From Morinoia aosen (Eukaryota; Arthropoda; Malacostraca; Amphipoda; Talitridae): DNA of 64,000 bases. The notes under the pieces are model-generated. The model made no database searches and was not told the DNA's origin. It saw only the letters and a program-made list of their open reading frames with translations. Positions 11,700 through 23,439 of the stretch are shown here, piece after piece. A program made the translations under genes and the position numbers. Location: contig CM059567.1 of the NCBI GenBank assembly GCA_030386875.1, positions 83,259,130-83,323,129 of the forward strand, written 5' to 3'. Position 1 is the stretch's first letter, and every line of letters begins with the position of its first letter.

Positions 11700-12560
11700 C
11701 CCAATATTTTTTATAACACCCCTCATTCACTTCCACAGCAATCAATCGACGTTTAAATTTTTTAATTAACGATTTGCACATTTCTTCAGGATGGTCATCT
11801 TATTCTTGAATACATATCTTCCTTATATCCTGGATGAATTTTGTAGGACATGATAGCATAATAATTTTCAATTGACACCACTTATTCTCAAAAGCGTCAA
11901 GTCTGAATTCTGGCTTAACGATTCGAGCTGCTTTGCCTTGTGATCAGCCAGCCGTTTCTTCATAGATTTCGCTGTATGCTCAGCATCATTATTGCAGCGC
12001 AAAATCCAAGATACTAGGCTCTAGTTTTTCCACTGAGGCGTGCAAGTTAGAGCTCAAAATATTTTGGTGTTGTATTGCAGCTACTCGCCCATTTGTTAAG
12101 TGCATCTTGGCAACTCCGTTTGCGGTAAAAACATCCCGACTACGGTGCCACCCCCGCCGAACTTTACTAAAGGAACTCTGTTCTTTGGTGCAGAAGCATT
12201 CCCTATGTTTCTTAAAGTATGACTTAGTGAATTGCGACTAATTAATTAATAAAAAATATTGGTTTAATCTGTCAGTAAAATACTTTGCAGAATGTTTGGA
12301 TTTGCTTTTATATTCACGAGCAAATTTCAACCATGCTTTTTTGTGCCGTTCAAAAACCAGTGTAGTTTTCCTTAGAGAGCGCAATTTCAGTTTATATTGG
12401 AGTTCATTTTTTTTGTGCGTAGTGGTTCAAAAGAGTCCCTCAAGCAGACAAATCTTGAAACTTTTTGCGCGTAGTCATTAGGGTGTTTCAAACTTTTCGG
12501 TGCATTTTCTCCAAAAAATTACAGATGTTTCATGTGATACGACAGATTTTCTACGGCTTC
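11700..12560 (-). pseudogene. Tc1-like (IS630/Tc1/mariner) transposase relic
   Basis: Decayed cut-and-paste transposase read on the minus strand. From upstream to downstream on that strand: near 12300-12400 a block ending RHKKAWLKFARE, the segment before the first catalytic part in Tc1 proteins; near 12000-12160 NGRVAAIQHQNILSSNLH; near 11950-11990 DAEHTAKSMKKRL, the counterpart of the QDNDPKHTA catalytic motif; and near 11715-11890 ENKWCQLK followed by a C-terminal block ending RRLIAVEVNEG. Frames change several times and stops interrupt all blocks, so it is inactive. Catalytic acidic positions are partly lost. Terminal repeats were not located. The order and spacing of the four blocks make the family call fairly secure. 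Confidence 0.72.
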
Positions 12561-15283
12561 CATGCTTAGAAACAACTGCAGTAATGATCCTTAATTGAAT
12601 TTTAAGGTTTTCTGATATTTTCCTATGAGTTGCGCGTTTCCATTTCATAATTAACATTTCGTCTACTTAGTTGACAAGTTTTTAGTTTTTACCATGTTTG
12701 CAGTGCACAAAGTTGTGCTGCAGTATTGGCCGATGATTAAAGCATTCAGATATTGCACATTTCAGCTACTGAACACATAAGAAAAAATCTAAAAAATTCA
12801 GTGTTAAAAGCTGTTTGTAAGAGGTAATTTGAATCTATCAAAGCAAGCTTGTTTTGCACAAATACTTTTTTCGCTGTTAAATGCGCAAAAAATTGTATAC
12901 TTTCTTTATTAGTTAAGTTTTCTTGACTATTTTTGCATGTACTACTTTTGTGCAATTTTAAGCGTACATTTTACCAATTAGTTTCATTTCAGTTATTCAA
13001 AAATAATTTAATGAAAAATATGTTGGTATACGAATATTTGCTTCTTCCCACTGTAGGAATATAGGTTTAGATGAAAATGTGTATTTAATGTAGGTATATA
13101 TGCTTATGGATTTGGATAAATATTGGTTAGTGTGTGAAATAGTATTGTCCTCGACATAGTATACCTCATGAAGTTAACTCATCTCGATTCTGTTCGCAGC
13201 TTTTATCTACATAGTTGCAACACTCGTATAGGAGACTGCGACAAGATTTGTATTATATTTAGGAGGAGCTATCTTTCGTTGATTACGACTTTTTTTCTAA
13301 CCTAAGAGAGGCTGACATTCCGTTCAACCGATTCGCATGTCATTTTCTGTAGTTGATAATGTCTACTTCACACTTCGATATTTCTTGTCGCTGTGATGCT
13401 CACCGCGTCTGCATTATGGCGCTTCAGCGCGTGCGGCTGTTGCGTAACTGAAAGTAATTATCTCGTATGCGACGTTAGTCTGCAATATGTAGCACTCTGA
13501 TTACTTCAATCGTTATTTAGCTGAATTAATATTTTTTAAATTTCAGTCAGATTGAAACAATATTGAATTTGCAAATGCTAGAGGCAATGAGCCCACGGCA
13601 CAATGCGGGCTGTCAAATGTGGCCTCCGTGGTGGGGTCGTGGCACTCAGCAGACGCGCTCACCCCGACGGTGAATAGCATTTGACTCTGACCGTTTCACG
13701 GTCTCTGTAGCATTTGTTCCTCGAAGCACAGCAGTCACTTTTGTTTCTACATTATTTTACTGAGGACGTGAATCAAAATCATAATTTGCAAAGATTCCCA
13801 TTGAAATGTCAAGTGTTCTTCTACCTTCGGTATTATTTTTACCAACTTTACGAGTCTTCAAAATTTTCTATCAATATTTGTTTAAACCTTTTTATCATGA
13901 AAATTGCACCTATAGTCCAAAGCGTTATGAAAATTGCCTTCATTGAACGCATGGCTTCGTTAGTTATTTATCCAGCGGGTCTCCCGTTGGATGGCAGGGA
14001 CTGCGTACCTCACATTAAGACGCGCATGTTGAAAAGCAGCAAGTGTCACGTCCATAAACCAGACTGAACTAGCCGCCAAGTATTTTGAACAAATCATGGT
14101 GCTGGAACTGTACAGCCGGTAGTGGAAGTTTTTTGTTAACTTGGCTACGTTACGTTCTGTTTTCTCCGGCAAAAAATTCTCAATTTCATTAGAAAATATC
14201 GATAATTGAGGATTTTGCGAACATAAAACAGCACGGAGCTTAGCCAAGTCGACTGAAGAGCTTTACTACCAAGAGTGCGGTCACAACGGAAATAGATTAA
14301 TATCTGGCCAGGTCAGGCGGTGCGCATGACAGCCGCGTTATGCCTCAGCACGTGCCGGCCTCAGCACGGCATCGTATTGCCGGCGCTGCCATGCGTGTGT
14401 GGGTGCGTGGTTCTCAACATGACACGCAGAGCTCGTGCTCGAGTAACGCAACACGTTTCTGGTGTAAAGTTTTCCCTGTTCGAAGCGATGTTTCTCCTGG
14501 AGGCTGCTCGTTATAAAACGTAGACAAAAAAAACTTTGTACGGTTACGCACCTCAATTGACACGTCTGCTTTAGTAATACGTATTGCAGGGTGGTGTTCA
14601 TGTACTGGATGAGATGCTCACAAATAAATTTATGACTAGTGAAGAGCGTAAACGCTAGAAACACAATTAGGTGTGAAGGGCCTGGCTCGATCTCATTTGC
14701 GATTATAATAACTCCCATGAGTTGGAGGGCGCTGTGTGTGTTGCCCAGGTGGCGCAGGCCTGCAGTTCCTCTCACGCGCCGCCGGGTGCAGGTCTACTCA
14801 CCTCAAGTGTGTGCCCTGAGGTCCCTAGAAGGGCTCAGTATACATCACACGTTGGAAAGGTGTCAACTCTGCGGTGCGAGTCCAACTGCAGGGATCGAAT
14901 TGGCCCGATATACAGGAGAGCTCCAACCTGTTGATGAACTGCTTTAGTAGTCTATGAGACTATTTTGATACTCTGAAATAAAAGTATTCTCTCAGAAGCA
15001 TATCACATCTCCGAATATAGAAGAGACAATCAATCGGTGATAAAATAAGAATTATCTTTTTAAGGCTGTCAAACCCAGCATTCATCACGCACCGGGTCTA
15101 TGAACTCGGTTTTGTTAGTCAGGTCAGGCACCAGAAAATACGTAGCTAGTATAGTAGAAATAAGCCTGCAGCTTTGTACGTAAAGGTAGTAGCGTCCTAC
15201 TAATTTTTGTTCAAGAAAGTATTTATGTAAAGACTTCAAATGAATTTCCCATTTATTTGATATCTTTGGTGTTGTATTGAAAA
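12561..15283. other. Intergenic sequence, no recognised gene
   Basis: The longest frames (145 codons at 14338-14775 minus, 117 codons at 13714-14067 plus) have no motif I recognise, no repeated structure and overlap frames on the other strand. They are probably chance frames. 14640-14940 is GC-richer and carries two weak tRNA-promoter-like boxes at a spacing too wide for a SINE. Confidence 0.35.
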
Positions 15284-15355
15284 ATTGTGTCCTCGAATGT
15301 ATTGAAGCAAGAGTTTGAAAAGTAACTCATGTGTCAATACATTCGAGGACACAAT
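15284..15355. repeat. Short perfect hairpin, 22-bp arms
   Basis: 15284-15305 and 15334-15355 are exact reverse complements (ATTGTGTCCTCGAATGTATT at the start of the left arm), with a 28-base loop. It could be a tiny inverted-repeat element remnant or a structured RNA segment; no target duplication seen. Confidence 0.85.
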
Positions 15356-15660
15356 AACGTTAAGGATTTCAATCATGTTCAGCGCTACATATTTGCACAA
15401 ATAGTAGCCAGTATTATAGTGCTAAAATCAAAATGATATTGTTCTTCACGCATTAGGTATTACAACATTGCTTTATTTGCTCTCTCAGCTGTAGGATAGC
15501 GCAGTGACTAATGTTGAACTCGTTATATTCTCTGATGTAACTCTCGTGGTGTGAACACATTCTTGTAGTTATCTTCATTAACTTATGATATGATTTAACT
15601 TATATTCGTTATATATTGAGCAGATACAATATTTACCATACTAATGTTTTTTGCAAACAA
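15356..15660. other. Anonymous sequence left of the 22-bp array
   Basis: AT-rich, no feature recognised. Confidence 0.4.
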
Positions 15661-16626
15661 TTGGACCTGAGCAAGGGCGTGTTGGGACTTGAGCGAGGGC
15701 GTGTTGGGACTTGAGCGAGGGCGTGTTGGGACTTGAGAGAGGGCGTGTGGGGACTTGAGCGAGGGCGTGTTGGGACCTGAGCGAGGGCGTGTGGGGACTT
15801 GAGCGAGGGCGTGTTGGGACTTGAGCGAGGGCGTGTGGGGACTTGAGAGAGGGCGTGTGGGGACTTGAGCGAGGGCGTGTGGGGACTTGAGCGAGGGCGT
15901 GTTGGGACCTGAGCGAGGGCGTGTTGGGACTTGAGCGAGGGCGTGTGGGGACTTGAGCGAGGGCGTGTTGGGACCTGAGCGAGGGCGTGTTGGGACTTGA
16001 GCGAGGGCGTGTTGGGACTTGAGCGAGGGCGTGTTGGGACTTGAGCGAGGGCGTGTGGGGACTTGAGCGAGGGCGTGTTGGGACCTGAGCGAGGGCGTGT
16101 GGGGACTTGAGCGAGGGCGTGTTGGGACTTGAGCGAGGGCGTGTGGGGACTTGAGCGAGGGCGTGTTGGGACCTGAGCGAGGGCGTGTTGGGACTTGAGC
16201 GAGGGCGTGTTGGGACTTGAGCGAGGGCGTGTTGGGACTTGAGCGAGGGCGTGTGAGGACTTGAGCGAGGGCGTGTGGGGACTTGAGCGAGGGCGTGTGG
16301 GGACTTGAGCGAGGGCGTGTGGGGACTTGAGCGAGGGCGTGTGGGGACTTGAGCGAGGGCGTGTGGGGACTTGAGCGAGGGCGTGTTGGGACTTGAGCGA
16401 GGGCGTGTGGGGACTTGAGCGAGGGCGTGTGGGGACTTGAGCGAGGGCGTGTTGGGACTTGAGCGAGGGCGTGTGGGGACTTGAGCGAGGGCGTGTTGGG
16501 ACTTGAGCGAGGGCGTGTGGGGACTTGAGCGAGGGCGTGTTGGGACTTGAGCGAGGGCGTGTTGGGACTTGAGCGAGGGCGTGTGGGGACTTGAGCGAGG
16601 GCGTGTTGGGACTTGAGCGAGAGCAG
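15661..16626 (+). repeat. 22-bp minisatellite, about 44 copies
   Basis: Unit TTGAGCGAGGGCGTGTTGGG plus AC. Two main variants, GTGTTGGGAC and GTGTGGGGAC, are interspersed, with rarer ACCTGAGCG and GAGAGAGGG forms. Because three units make 66 bases with no stop, long frames are open on the minus strand (367 and 331 codons, reading repeats of SPHTPSLKS and HALAQVPTRPRS). They are not supported as genes: no leader, no non-repeat domain and two overlapping alternatives. Confidence 0.95.
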
Positions 16627-16705
16627 GTGAGGGCATTAAATTTCATTTTTCTAATAAATATTTCTCGATGTTGCTGTATCAATGCGCACGTTGTAGGGAC
16701 ACACC

Positions 16706-16832
16706 TCGAGAATAGATTCCCCTTTCTTAATTCCATACTAAATGGTGCCTTGCTCCTTTTTCTTTTGAGAATATCTTTATTATGGTTAGGGCATAGGGTG
16801 ACGGAACTAATCTATTCCAACTTCTAATCTAC
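16706..16832 (+). repeat. Dispersed repeat R, copy 3 (3' part)
   Basis: Starts at AGATTCCCCTTTCTTAATTC, includes CATACTAAATGGTGCC and ends near GGAACTAATCTATTCC. It begins about 80 bases after the 22-bp array. Confidence 0.7.
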
Positions 16833-16927
16833 CGAGTTGGTAAACAATCTCTTTCCTCTATAGCGTCCTCGGTGGTTAAACTTCGAATATAATAATGATA
16901 ATAATAATTATCTCTTTATTGGATAAG

Positions 16928-17262
16928 GAGAACTAGCGCTCCCAGGGGGACAATGTGAGGGCCTGAGCTGAGAGTTAGGTAGGCCTTCTTTTTGTTGAAA
17001 TAAAATGTTTTTGTTATGTTAAGGACCACCTTTTTTTCGGTTCACTGCTGTCCTGTTTTTCAGCACCTACTACTGTCTTCTTCAACTTTGGTCTTGTTTC
17101 ATAATCTTCTTTCACAACTAACTGTTTCTATGCCTTTCTGCGTAGATTCCGCGTTTCCTTAACTCCATACTGAATGGTGCCTTCCTCCTTCCTCTCTTTG
17201 GATCGCAATTGTTGCTGGGTAGGGAGGCTAAAACTAACGACTAATCTAATCTATTGGATAAG
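16928..17262 (+). repeat. Dispersed repeat R, copy 4 (near complete)
   Basis: Landmarks: AACTAGCGCTCCCAGGGGG, GTGAGGGCCTGAGCTGAG, TTAGGTAGGCCTTC, CTGTTTTTCAGCACC, CTCCATACTGAATGGTGCC, and tail CTAATCTAATCT. This is one of the best copies for building a consensus. Confidence 0.88.
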
Positions 17263-17475
17263 GAAAGTAGAAACATTAGTTACATCTGCTGATCGTCGAC
17301 AGTAATACTGTACGACAAATTCAGGCAGACTTTAGGAACATTCATCAGATGCACAACCGTGCGGCAGAGAAATTACTCACGGATAACGGTTAGCTCAATC
17401 TTCGTCTAGTCGCTGAATTTCAGGACCAGGAGCTGTAATTGCACCGCACGCGTCCGTCGTGCGCCGGCGCCGGCG

Positions 17476-17600
17476 ATGCGGCTGGTGGTGGTGCGGTGGT
17501 GGTGGTGGTGCGGTGGTGGTGGTGGTGCGGTGTTGCTGGTGCGGTGGTGGTGGTGGTGGTGGTGGTGGTGGGGGTGCGGTGTTGCGGGGGCGGTGTTGCT
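17476..17600 (+). repeat. GGT-rich simple repeat
   Basis: Imperfect GGT/GGTGCGGT triplet repeat. On the minus strand it would read Pro/His/Thr-rich; no surrounding coding context supports that. Confidence 0.85.
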
Positions 17601-19518
17601 TCTGGCCGCTCGTGTGTGCCACTTGAGGTGTGTGCGCCACCTGAGCTCCCTCCTGCGTGTTATGTAGACAATTTTCCAACCTTCAACAGCACACCGTCGC
17701 CAGGGCTCTACTCAGCTCCGTTTTGTTTTCTCTTGAAGCAACCTCAGCTAACTTGCACGAAGCGTATCGCAGTTTTTGCAATGGAATGCTCAAATTTTTA
17801 TTATAGACTTTCCCTGTGGTTCAGTGTTGTTGGAGCTACACCTACAAATTAAAATATATCTTAAAATTTTTAAATTGCGCAAATCATACAATTGGATTTG
17901 CGGTTGAAGAACGTAATCAGAAACTATTTACATACGAGAAATGCTGTCTGCTCTTTTATTTGAATTCAATTTATTTATCAATTAATGAACAACAGTTTCG
18001 AATTACTTGCAGGATTTTGAGCGCGACGTAAAATCTCGAGCTTGCGAGCACGTCAGGTGAGACAGCGTACACAGCTGCCCCGTTACGCCTTCGTGTGTGG
18101 CGTGGTCTCCACTCTCCAGTCTCACTGCAGTGCCGCTATTGTTGTGTGCCGGACGCTGTTCTCGTTTTAGCCTTTTATTTAGAGTGATTGTCCTCGTTCA
18201 TGTGAAACCTTTCTTCCCATCAGTGACGTATACTTCATTGTCCACTGATTCATCGGTAATTTTTTATGAGTTCAATGTAATCCAATCAAATCACACAGTT
18301 GTATTTTCAAATGAATTAGATCAAATTAATTGAAATTTGGGTTTAATCATCTCGGTAATATATAGTTAATTGAATAATTCTTTGAATATTACCATTATAT
18401 TTCTGATTTCATAGTTCACGCGACGTTACGTTGATTCAGTGATGTTGTATTTTCCAATCAATATGTGTTCAACGAGTTTAAGGAAGGAAAGCTCGAAGAA
18501 CGTTGGTCAACTATCTACTTTGATGGTTTGAGAAAAATGAAGGCACGCAATTAAGGAAGAAAAGCATTATAACACTCAAATTGCAAAGGAAATCCAGCGA
18601 TGATGATAAATATCACAGGGTCTCGGTGTTACGTCAATTTTTTTAAGTCGAAATTAGATATTAATTTCACAGATACAGAAATGCTTCGTCTATGGGCAGT
18701 ATAATAAGCTCAGAATGCTGACTGAGTCCAAAATATTCCGTCAAATATTTGCATCTCAGGAACAAGAAAAGACCCTGTCAATATGAAATCTTGTCTAAGA
18801 ATGAATGTCCTCTACCACAACTAGGTCTTTACATGGGACCTTCGAGGGGAAATATCATTGCTGGTGACCGATATTAAATGATCAACCTATGATGCATAAT
18901 GGAATGATCTTATTCTTGTCGTAACTGATTAAATACGGTGTGATCAGTTCTACATTGCATCTATATTTATACAGAAATTTATTGAATACCATTGTCGCGG
19001 TTTCTCGTCCTATTTAAGCATGGTTCAGCACAATTAACATCTTATTACGAATACAGATAGTACTTGTATCGTTCGCTTCTGGTATGACGCGGTCATCCTC
19101 GTTGAGGCGTCACTCGTTCTTTGAAGTCCTGAGCGCAGTTTGTTTTTCACAATGGCGGCTCAGGCACCTCATAATAAGAATTTTCCTCCGATTACGCTCA
19201 GACGGCGTTTTAGAGGCAGTGCTTGATTTGGTTACTTTATTTATACCGTATTAGCCATGAGGCTATTGTCCATATTCCTTTCTTTCACTCGATCGGTAAC
19301 GCCTTTCTCAAGCAAGTGTATGAACTCGTGAATTATATGTGTGACTCGCTGCTCCCCGGGCGTCAACCGGATCATTCGGATTGGTGGCATTCGACACCAC
19401 CCGCGGTGTTCAGCGCTTGGCAGGAATTGCGCGCGCATCGTACCGTCGTACGTCTCTTGATGTGGGTGTCGTGTCTACACCAGCGCCTGCTGCTGCGTGC
19501 TTCTGCGGCTGGTGAGGT
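17601..19518. other. Intergenic sequence
   Basis: No gene recognised. At 19152 an ATG in a good start context opens only 24 codons (begins MAAQAPHNKNF) before a stop; a first exon cannot be excluded but nothing downstream supports it. Confidence 0.35.
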
Positions 19519-20210
19519 CGGGCGTCGCTGCCGTGCGTGACGCAGGCGTTGTTGCTGTGCGTGACGCAGGCGTTGTTGCCGTGCGTGACACAGGCGTTGT
19601 TGTCGTGCGTGACGCGAACGTTGTTGCCGTGCGTGATGCAGGCGTTGTTGCCGTGCGTGACGCGAACGTTGTTGCCGTGCGTGACGCGAACGTTGTTGCC
19701 GTGTGTGACGCAGGCGTTGTTGCCGTGCGTGACGCAGGCGCTGTTGCCGTGCGTGACGCAGTCGTTGTTGCCGTGCGTGACGCAGGCGTTTTTGCCGTGC
19801 GTGACGCAGGCGTTGTTGCCGTGCGTGACGCAGGCGTTGTTGCCGTGCGTGACGCAGGCGTTGTTGCCGTGCGTGACGCGAACGTTGTTGCCGTGCGTGA
19901 CGCAAACGTTGTTGCCGTGCGTGACGCGAACGTTGTTGCCGTGCGTGACGCAAGCGTTGTTGTCGTGCGTGACGCAGACGTTGTTGTCGTGCGTGACGCA
20001 GACGTTGTTACCGTGCGTGACGCGAACGTTGTTGCCGTGCGTGACGCGAACGTTGTTGCCGTGCGTGACGCGAACGTTGTTACCGTGCGTGACGCAGGCG
20101 TTGTTGCCGTGCGTGACGCAGGCGTTGTTGCCGTGCGTGACGGAGGCGTTGTTGCCGTGCGTGACGCAGGCGTTGTTGCCGTGCGTGACGCAGGCGTTGT
20201 TGCCGTGCGT

Positions 20211-20212
<2 letters not shown>
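19519..20212 (+). repeat. 24-bp minisatellite, about 29 copies
   Basis: Unit GTTGTTGCCGTGCGTGACGC plus AGGC; common variants end GAAC, AAAC or AGAC, and some units have GTCGTGC or ACCGTGC. Variants cluster: AGGC units dominate both ends and GAAC units lie in two middle blocks. Since 24 is a multiple of 3, one eight-residue unit repeats in every open frame on both strands (for example VAVRDAGV). The frames are by-products of the array. Confidence 0.95.

Positions 20213-20269
<57 letters not shown>
20212..20269 (+). repeat. (CA)n microsatellite
   Basis: Nearly uninterrupted CA dinucleotides directly joined to the last 24-bp unit, which ends GACACA. Confidence 0.95.
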
Positions 20270-20271
<2 letters not shown>

Positions 20272-20408
20272 ACACACACACATCACACCCCAACACACAC
20301 ATGCACACCCCAACACACACACACCCCAACACACACACACACCCCAACACACACACACACACACCCCAACACACACACACACACCCCAACACACACAACA
20401 CACACACA
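20270..20408 (+). repeat. Imperfect CACACCCCAA tandem repeat
   Basis: Irregular units of CACACACCCCAACACACA type, grown from the adjoining CA run. Confidence 0.9.
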
Positions 20409-20896
20409 GAGCGTATCAAGGCCGCTCTGTTCCTTCCCTCACTCCCTCCCCGCCCACCGCCGGCTAGGCCCCGGCGTTTACACATCCTCTGATGACAAAA
20501 AATACAACAATTATCCTTGATGCGTTATGAAAGCAGTGCTAGAATTGTCTTCAGCTGGTGCGATGCATTTTTATGAGCTAATTTGTGGGTGTAAAGCCGC
20601 ACCAGCTGTAGCGTCAACACACCGATGATTGGGCCCGGCGACTGCTCGTCTGAAGACATTCCGTCCCTGCAGCCGCGGCGGCCCGAATGCAGGCGTCGGC
20701 GCTGTGTTGGGCGTGGTGACTCTTCCGCTCTCTGGCGCGTCATTGAAGGCTCCTGCAAGGTTTCGTTTTGAACGCAGACTGTTCTGCGCAGAGAGCCAGG
20801 GGATTTTTTCAATATGAACAGGTGTTTAGTGCTAGGGCACCGCTTAACTCGTCATATCGTGACTGATGTGTTGATGGACCCCGAGTGTTGAAAGGC
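20409..20896. other. GC-rich spacer between two minisatellites
   Basis: Open frames of 62 and 95 codons on opposite strands, no recognisable motif. Confidence 0.35.
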
Positions 20897-23262
20897 TGCT
20901 GGCGCTCGGTAATGCACTGCGAAGTGGGAGGGTGGAAGCTTGGTATTGCACAGTGAAGTGAATGGTAGAAGCACGGTATTACACTGTGAAGTGGGGAATG
21001 GAAGCATGGTGTTGGACAGTGAAGTGAATGGAGGAAGCACGGTACTGCACAGAGAAGTGTGGATGGAAGCACGGTACTGCACAGAGAAGTGTGGATGGAA
21101 GCACGGTAATGCACTGTAAAGTGGATGGTGGAAGAGCGGCATTGCACTGTAAAGTGGGTGGTGGAAGCGCGGCATTGCACTGTGAAATGGGTGGTGAAAG
21201 CACAGCATTGCACTGTAAAGTGGGTGGTGGAAGCGCGGCATTGCACTGTGAAGTGGGTGGTGGAAGCGCGGCATTGCACTGTGAAATGGGTGGTGGAAGC
21301 GCGGCATTGCACTGTAAAGTGGGTGGTGGAAGCGCGGCATTGCACTGTGAAATGGGTGGTGGAAGCGCGGCATTGCACTGTAAAGTGGGTGGTGGAAGCG
21401 CGGCATTGCACTGTGAAATGGGTGGTGGAAGCGCGGCATTGCACTGTGAAGTGGGTGGTGGAAGCGCGGCATTGCACTGTGAAGTGGGTGGTGGTAGCGC
21501 GGCATTGCACTGTGAAGTGGGTGGTGGAAGCGCGGCATTGCACTGTGAAGTGGGTGGTGGAAGCGCGGCATTGCACTGTGAAGTGGGTGGTGGAAGCGCG
21601 GCATTGCACTGTGAAGTGGGTGGTGGAAGCGCGGCATTGCACTGTGAAATGGGTGGTGGAAGCGCGGCATTGCACTGTAAAGTGGGTGGTGGAAGCGCGG
21701 CATTGCACTGTGAAATGGGTGGTGGAAGCGCGGCATTGCACTGTAAAGTGGGTGGTGGAAGCGCGGCATTGCACTGTGAAATGGGTGGTGGAAGCGCGGC
21801 ATTGCACTGTGAAGTGGGTGGTGGAAGCGCGGCATTGCACTGTGAAGTGGGTGGTGGAAGCGCGGCATTGCACTGTGAAGTGGGTGGTGGAAGCGCGGCA
21901 TTGCACTGTGAAGTGGGTGGTGGAAGCGCGGCATTGCACTGTGAAGTGGGTGGTGGAAGCGCGGCATTGCACTGTGAAGTGGGTGGTGGAAGCGCGGCAT
22001 TGCACTGTGAAGTGGGTGGTGGAAGCGCGGCATTGCACTGTGAAATGGGTGGTGGAAGCGCGGCATTGCACTGTAAAGTGGGTGGTGGAAGCGCGGCATT
22101 GCACTGTGAAATGGGTGGTGGAAGCGCGGCATTGCACTGTGAAGTGGGTGGTGGAAGCGCGGCATTGCACTGTGAAGTGGGTGGTGGAAGCGCGGCATTG
22201 CACTGTGAAGTGGGTGGTGGAAGCGCGGCATTGCACTGTGAAGTGGGTGGTGGAAGCGCGGCATTGCACTGTGAAGTGGGTGGTGGAAGCGCGGCATTGC
22301 ACTGTGAAATGGGTGGTGGAAGCGCGGCATTGCACTGTGAAGTGGGTGGTGGAAGCGCGGCATTGCACTGTGAAGTGGGTGGTGGAAGCGCGGCATTGCA
22401 CTGTGAAGTGGGTGGTGGAAGCGCGGCATTGCACTGTGAAGTGGGTGGTGGAAGCACGGCATTGCTCTTTGACATGGGGGGTGGAAACGCGGCATTGCAC
22501 TCTGACATGGGGGGTGGAAGCGCGGCATTGCTCTGTGACATGGGGGGTGGACGCACGGCATTGCTCTGTGACATGGGGGGTGGAAACGCGGCATTGCTCT
22601 GTGACATGGGGGGTGGAAGCGCGGCATTGCTCTGTGACATGGGGGGTGGAAGCGCGGCATTGCTCTGTGACGGGGGGGGGGGGGGGGGGTGGGAGTACGG
22701 CATTGCTCTGTGACATGGGGGGTGGAAGCGCGGCATTGCACTGTGACATGGGGGGTGGAAACGCGGCATTGCTCTGTGACATGGGGAGTGGAAATGCGGC
22801 ATTGCTCTGTGACAGGGGGGGTGGGAACGCGGCATTGCACTCTGACATGGGGGGTGGAAGCGCGGCATTGCTCTGTGACATGGGGGGTGGAAGCACGGCA
22901 TTGCTCTGTGACATGGGGGGTGGAAACGCGGCATTGCACTATGACATGGGGGGTGGAAGCCCGGCATTGCTCTGTGACAGGGGGGGTGGAAGCGCGGCAT
23001 TGCTCTGTGACATGGGGGGTGGAAACGCGGCATTGCACTCTGACATGGGGGGTGGAAGCACGGCATTGCTCTGTGACATGGGGGGTGGAAGCGCGGCATT
23101 GCTCTGTGACATGGGGGGTGGAAGCGCGGCATTGCTCTGTGACATGGGGGGTGGAAGCGCGGCATTGCTCTGTGACATGGGGGGTGGAAGCGCGGCATTG
23201 CTCTGTGACATGGGGGGGTGGAAGCGCGGCATTGCTCTGTGACATGGGGGGTGGAAGCGATG
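20897..23262 (+). repeat. 33-bp minisatellite, about 70 copies in two zones
   Basis: Three regions. 20897-21120 is a divergent left edge. 21121-22454 is made of units beginning GCGGCATTGCACTGTGAAGT. 22455-23258 is made of units beginning GCGGCATTGCTCTGTGACAT and containing a G-rich run. In the first zone AAATGG, AAAGTGG and GAAGTGG variants recur in the same order, showing that blocks of several units were duplicated. The plus strand is strongly G-rich. Very long frames are open in several phases on both strands (up to 823 codons) because 33 is a multiple of 3; none has a non-repeat domain, so none is called as a gene. Confidence 0.96.
22672..22689 (+). repeat. 18-base G run inside the 33-bp array
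   Basis: One unit of the array has its usual G6 expanded to 18 G. The length may be affected by sequencing error. Confidence 0.85.
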
Positions 23263-23439
23263 TGTTACGCAGCAAAGCGAGTGTTTGAAAACAATTGTGT
23301 CCTTGATATCGATTTGCTACCAATATATTTCATTCGACGGCAGTCATCGCATACGTTTTGAAAATAAGAAAAGCATCACATCTGAAGAAATGACAATATC
23401 TTCCAGAAGATATTCTACTCTAAACCAAGGTTCTGAATA
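23263..23439. other. Right flank of the 33-bp array
   Basis: Non-repetitive AT-rich sequence, nothing recognised. Confidence 0.4.

Noticed and set aside
14749-14885. tRNA-promoter-like boxes (GTGGCGCAGGCC and GGTGCGAGTCC)
   Set aside because: Spacing of about 120 bases is too wide for a tRNA or tRNA-type SINE head and no cloverleaf forms.
15633-16736. Open frames of 367 and 331 codons on the minus strand
   Set aside because: They translate the 22-bp array only; two phases are open at once and no unique domain or leader is present.
19372-20520. Frames of 193-336 codons on both strands
   Set aside because: Products of the 24-bp array and the CA repeat; the same eight-residue unit in every phase.
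20809-23323. Open frames of 561-823 codons in several phases on both strands
   Set aside because: All are readings of the 33-bp array, whose length is a multiple of 3 and which lacks stop codons.
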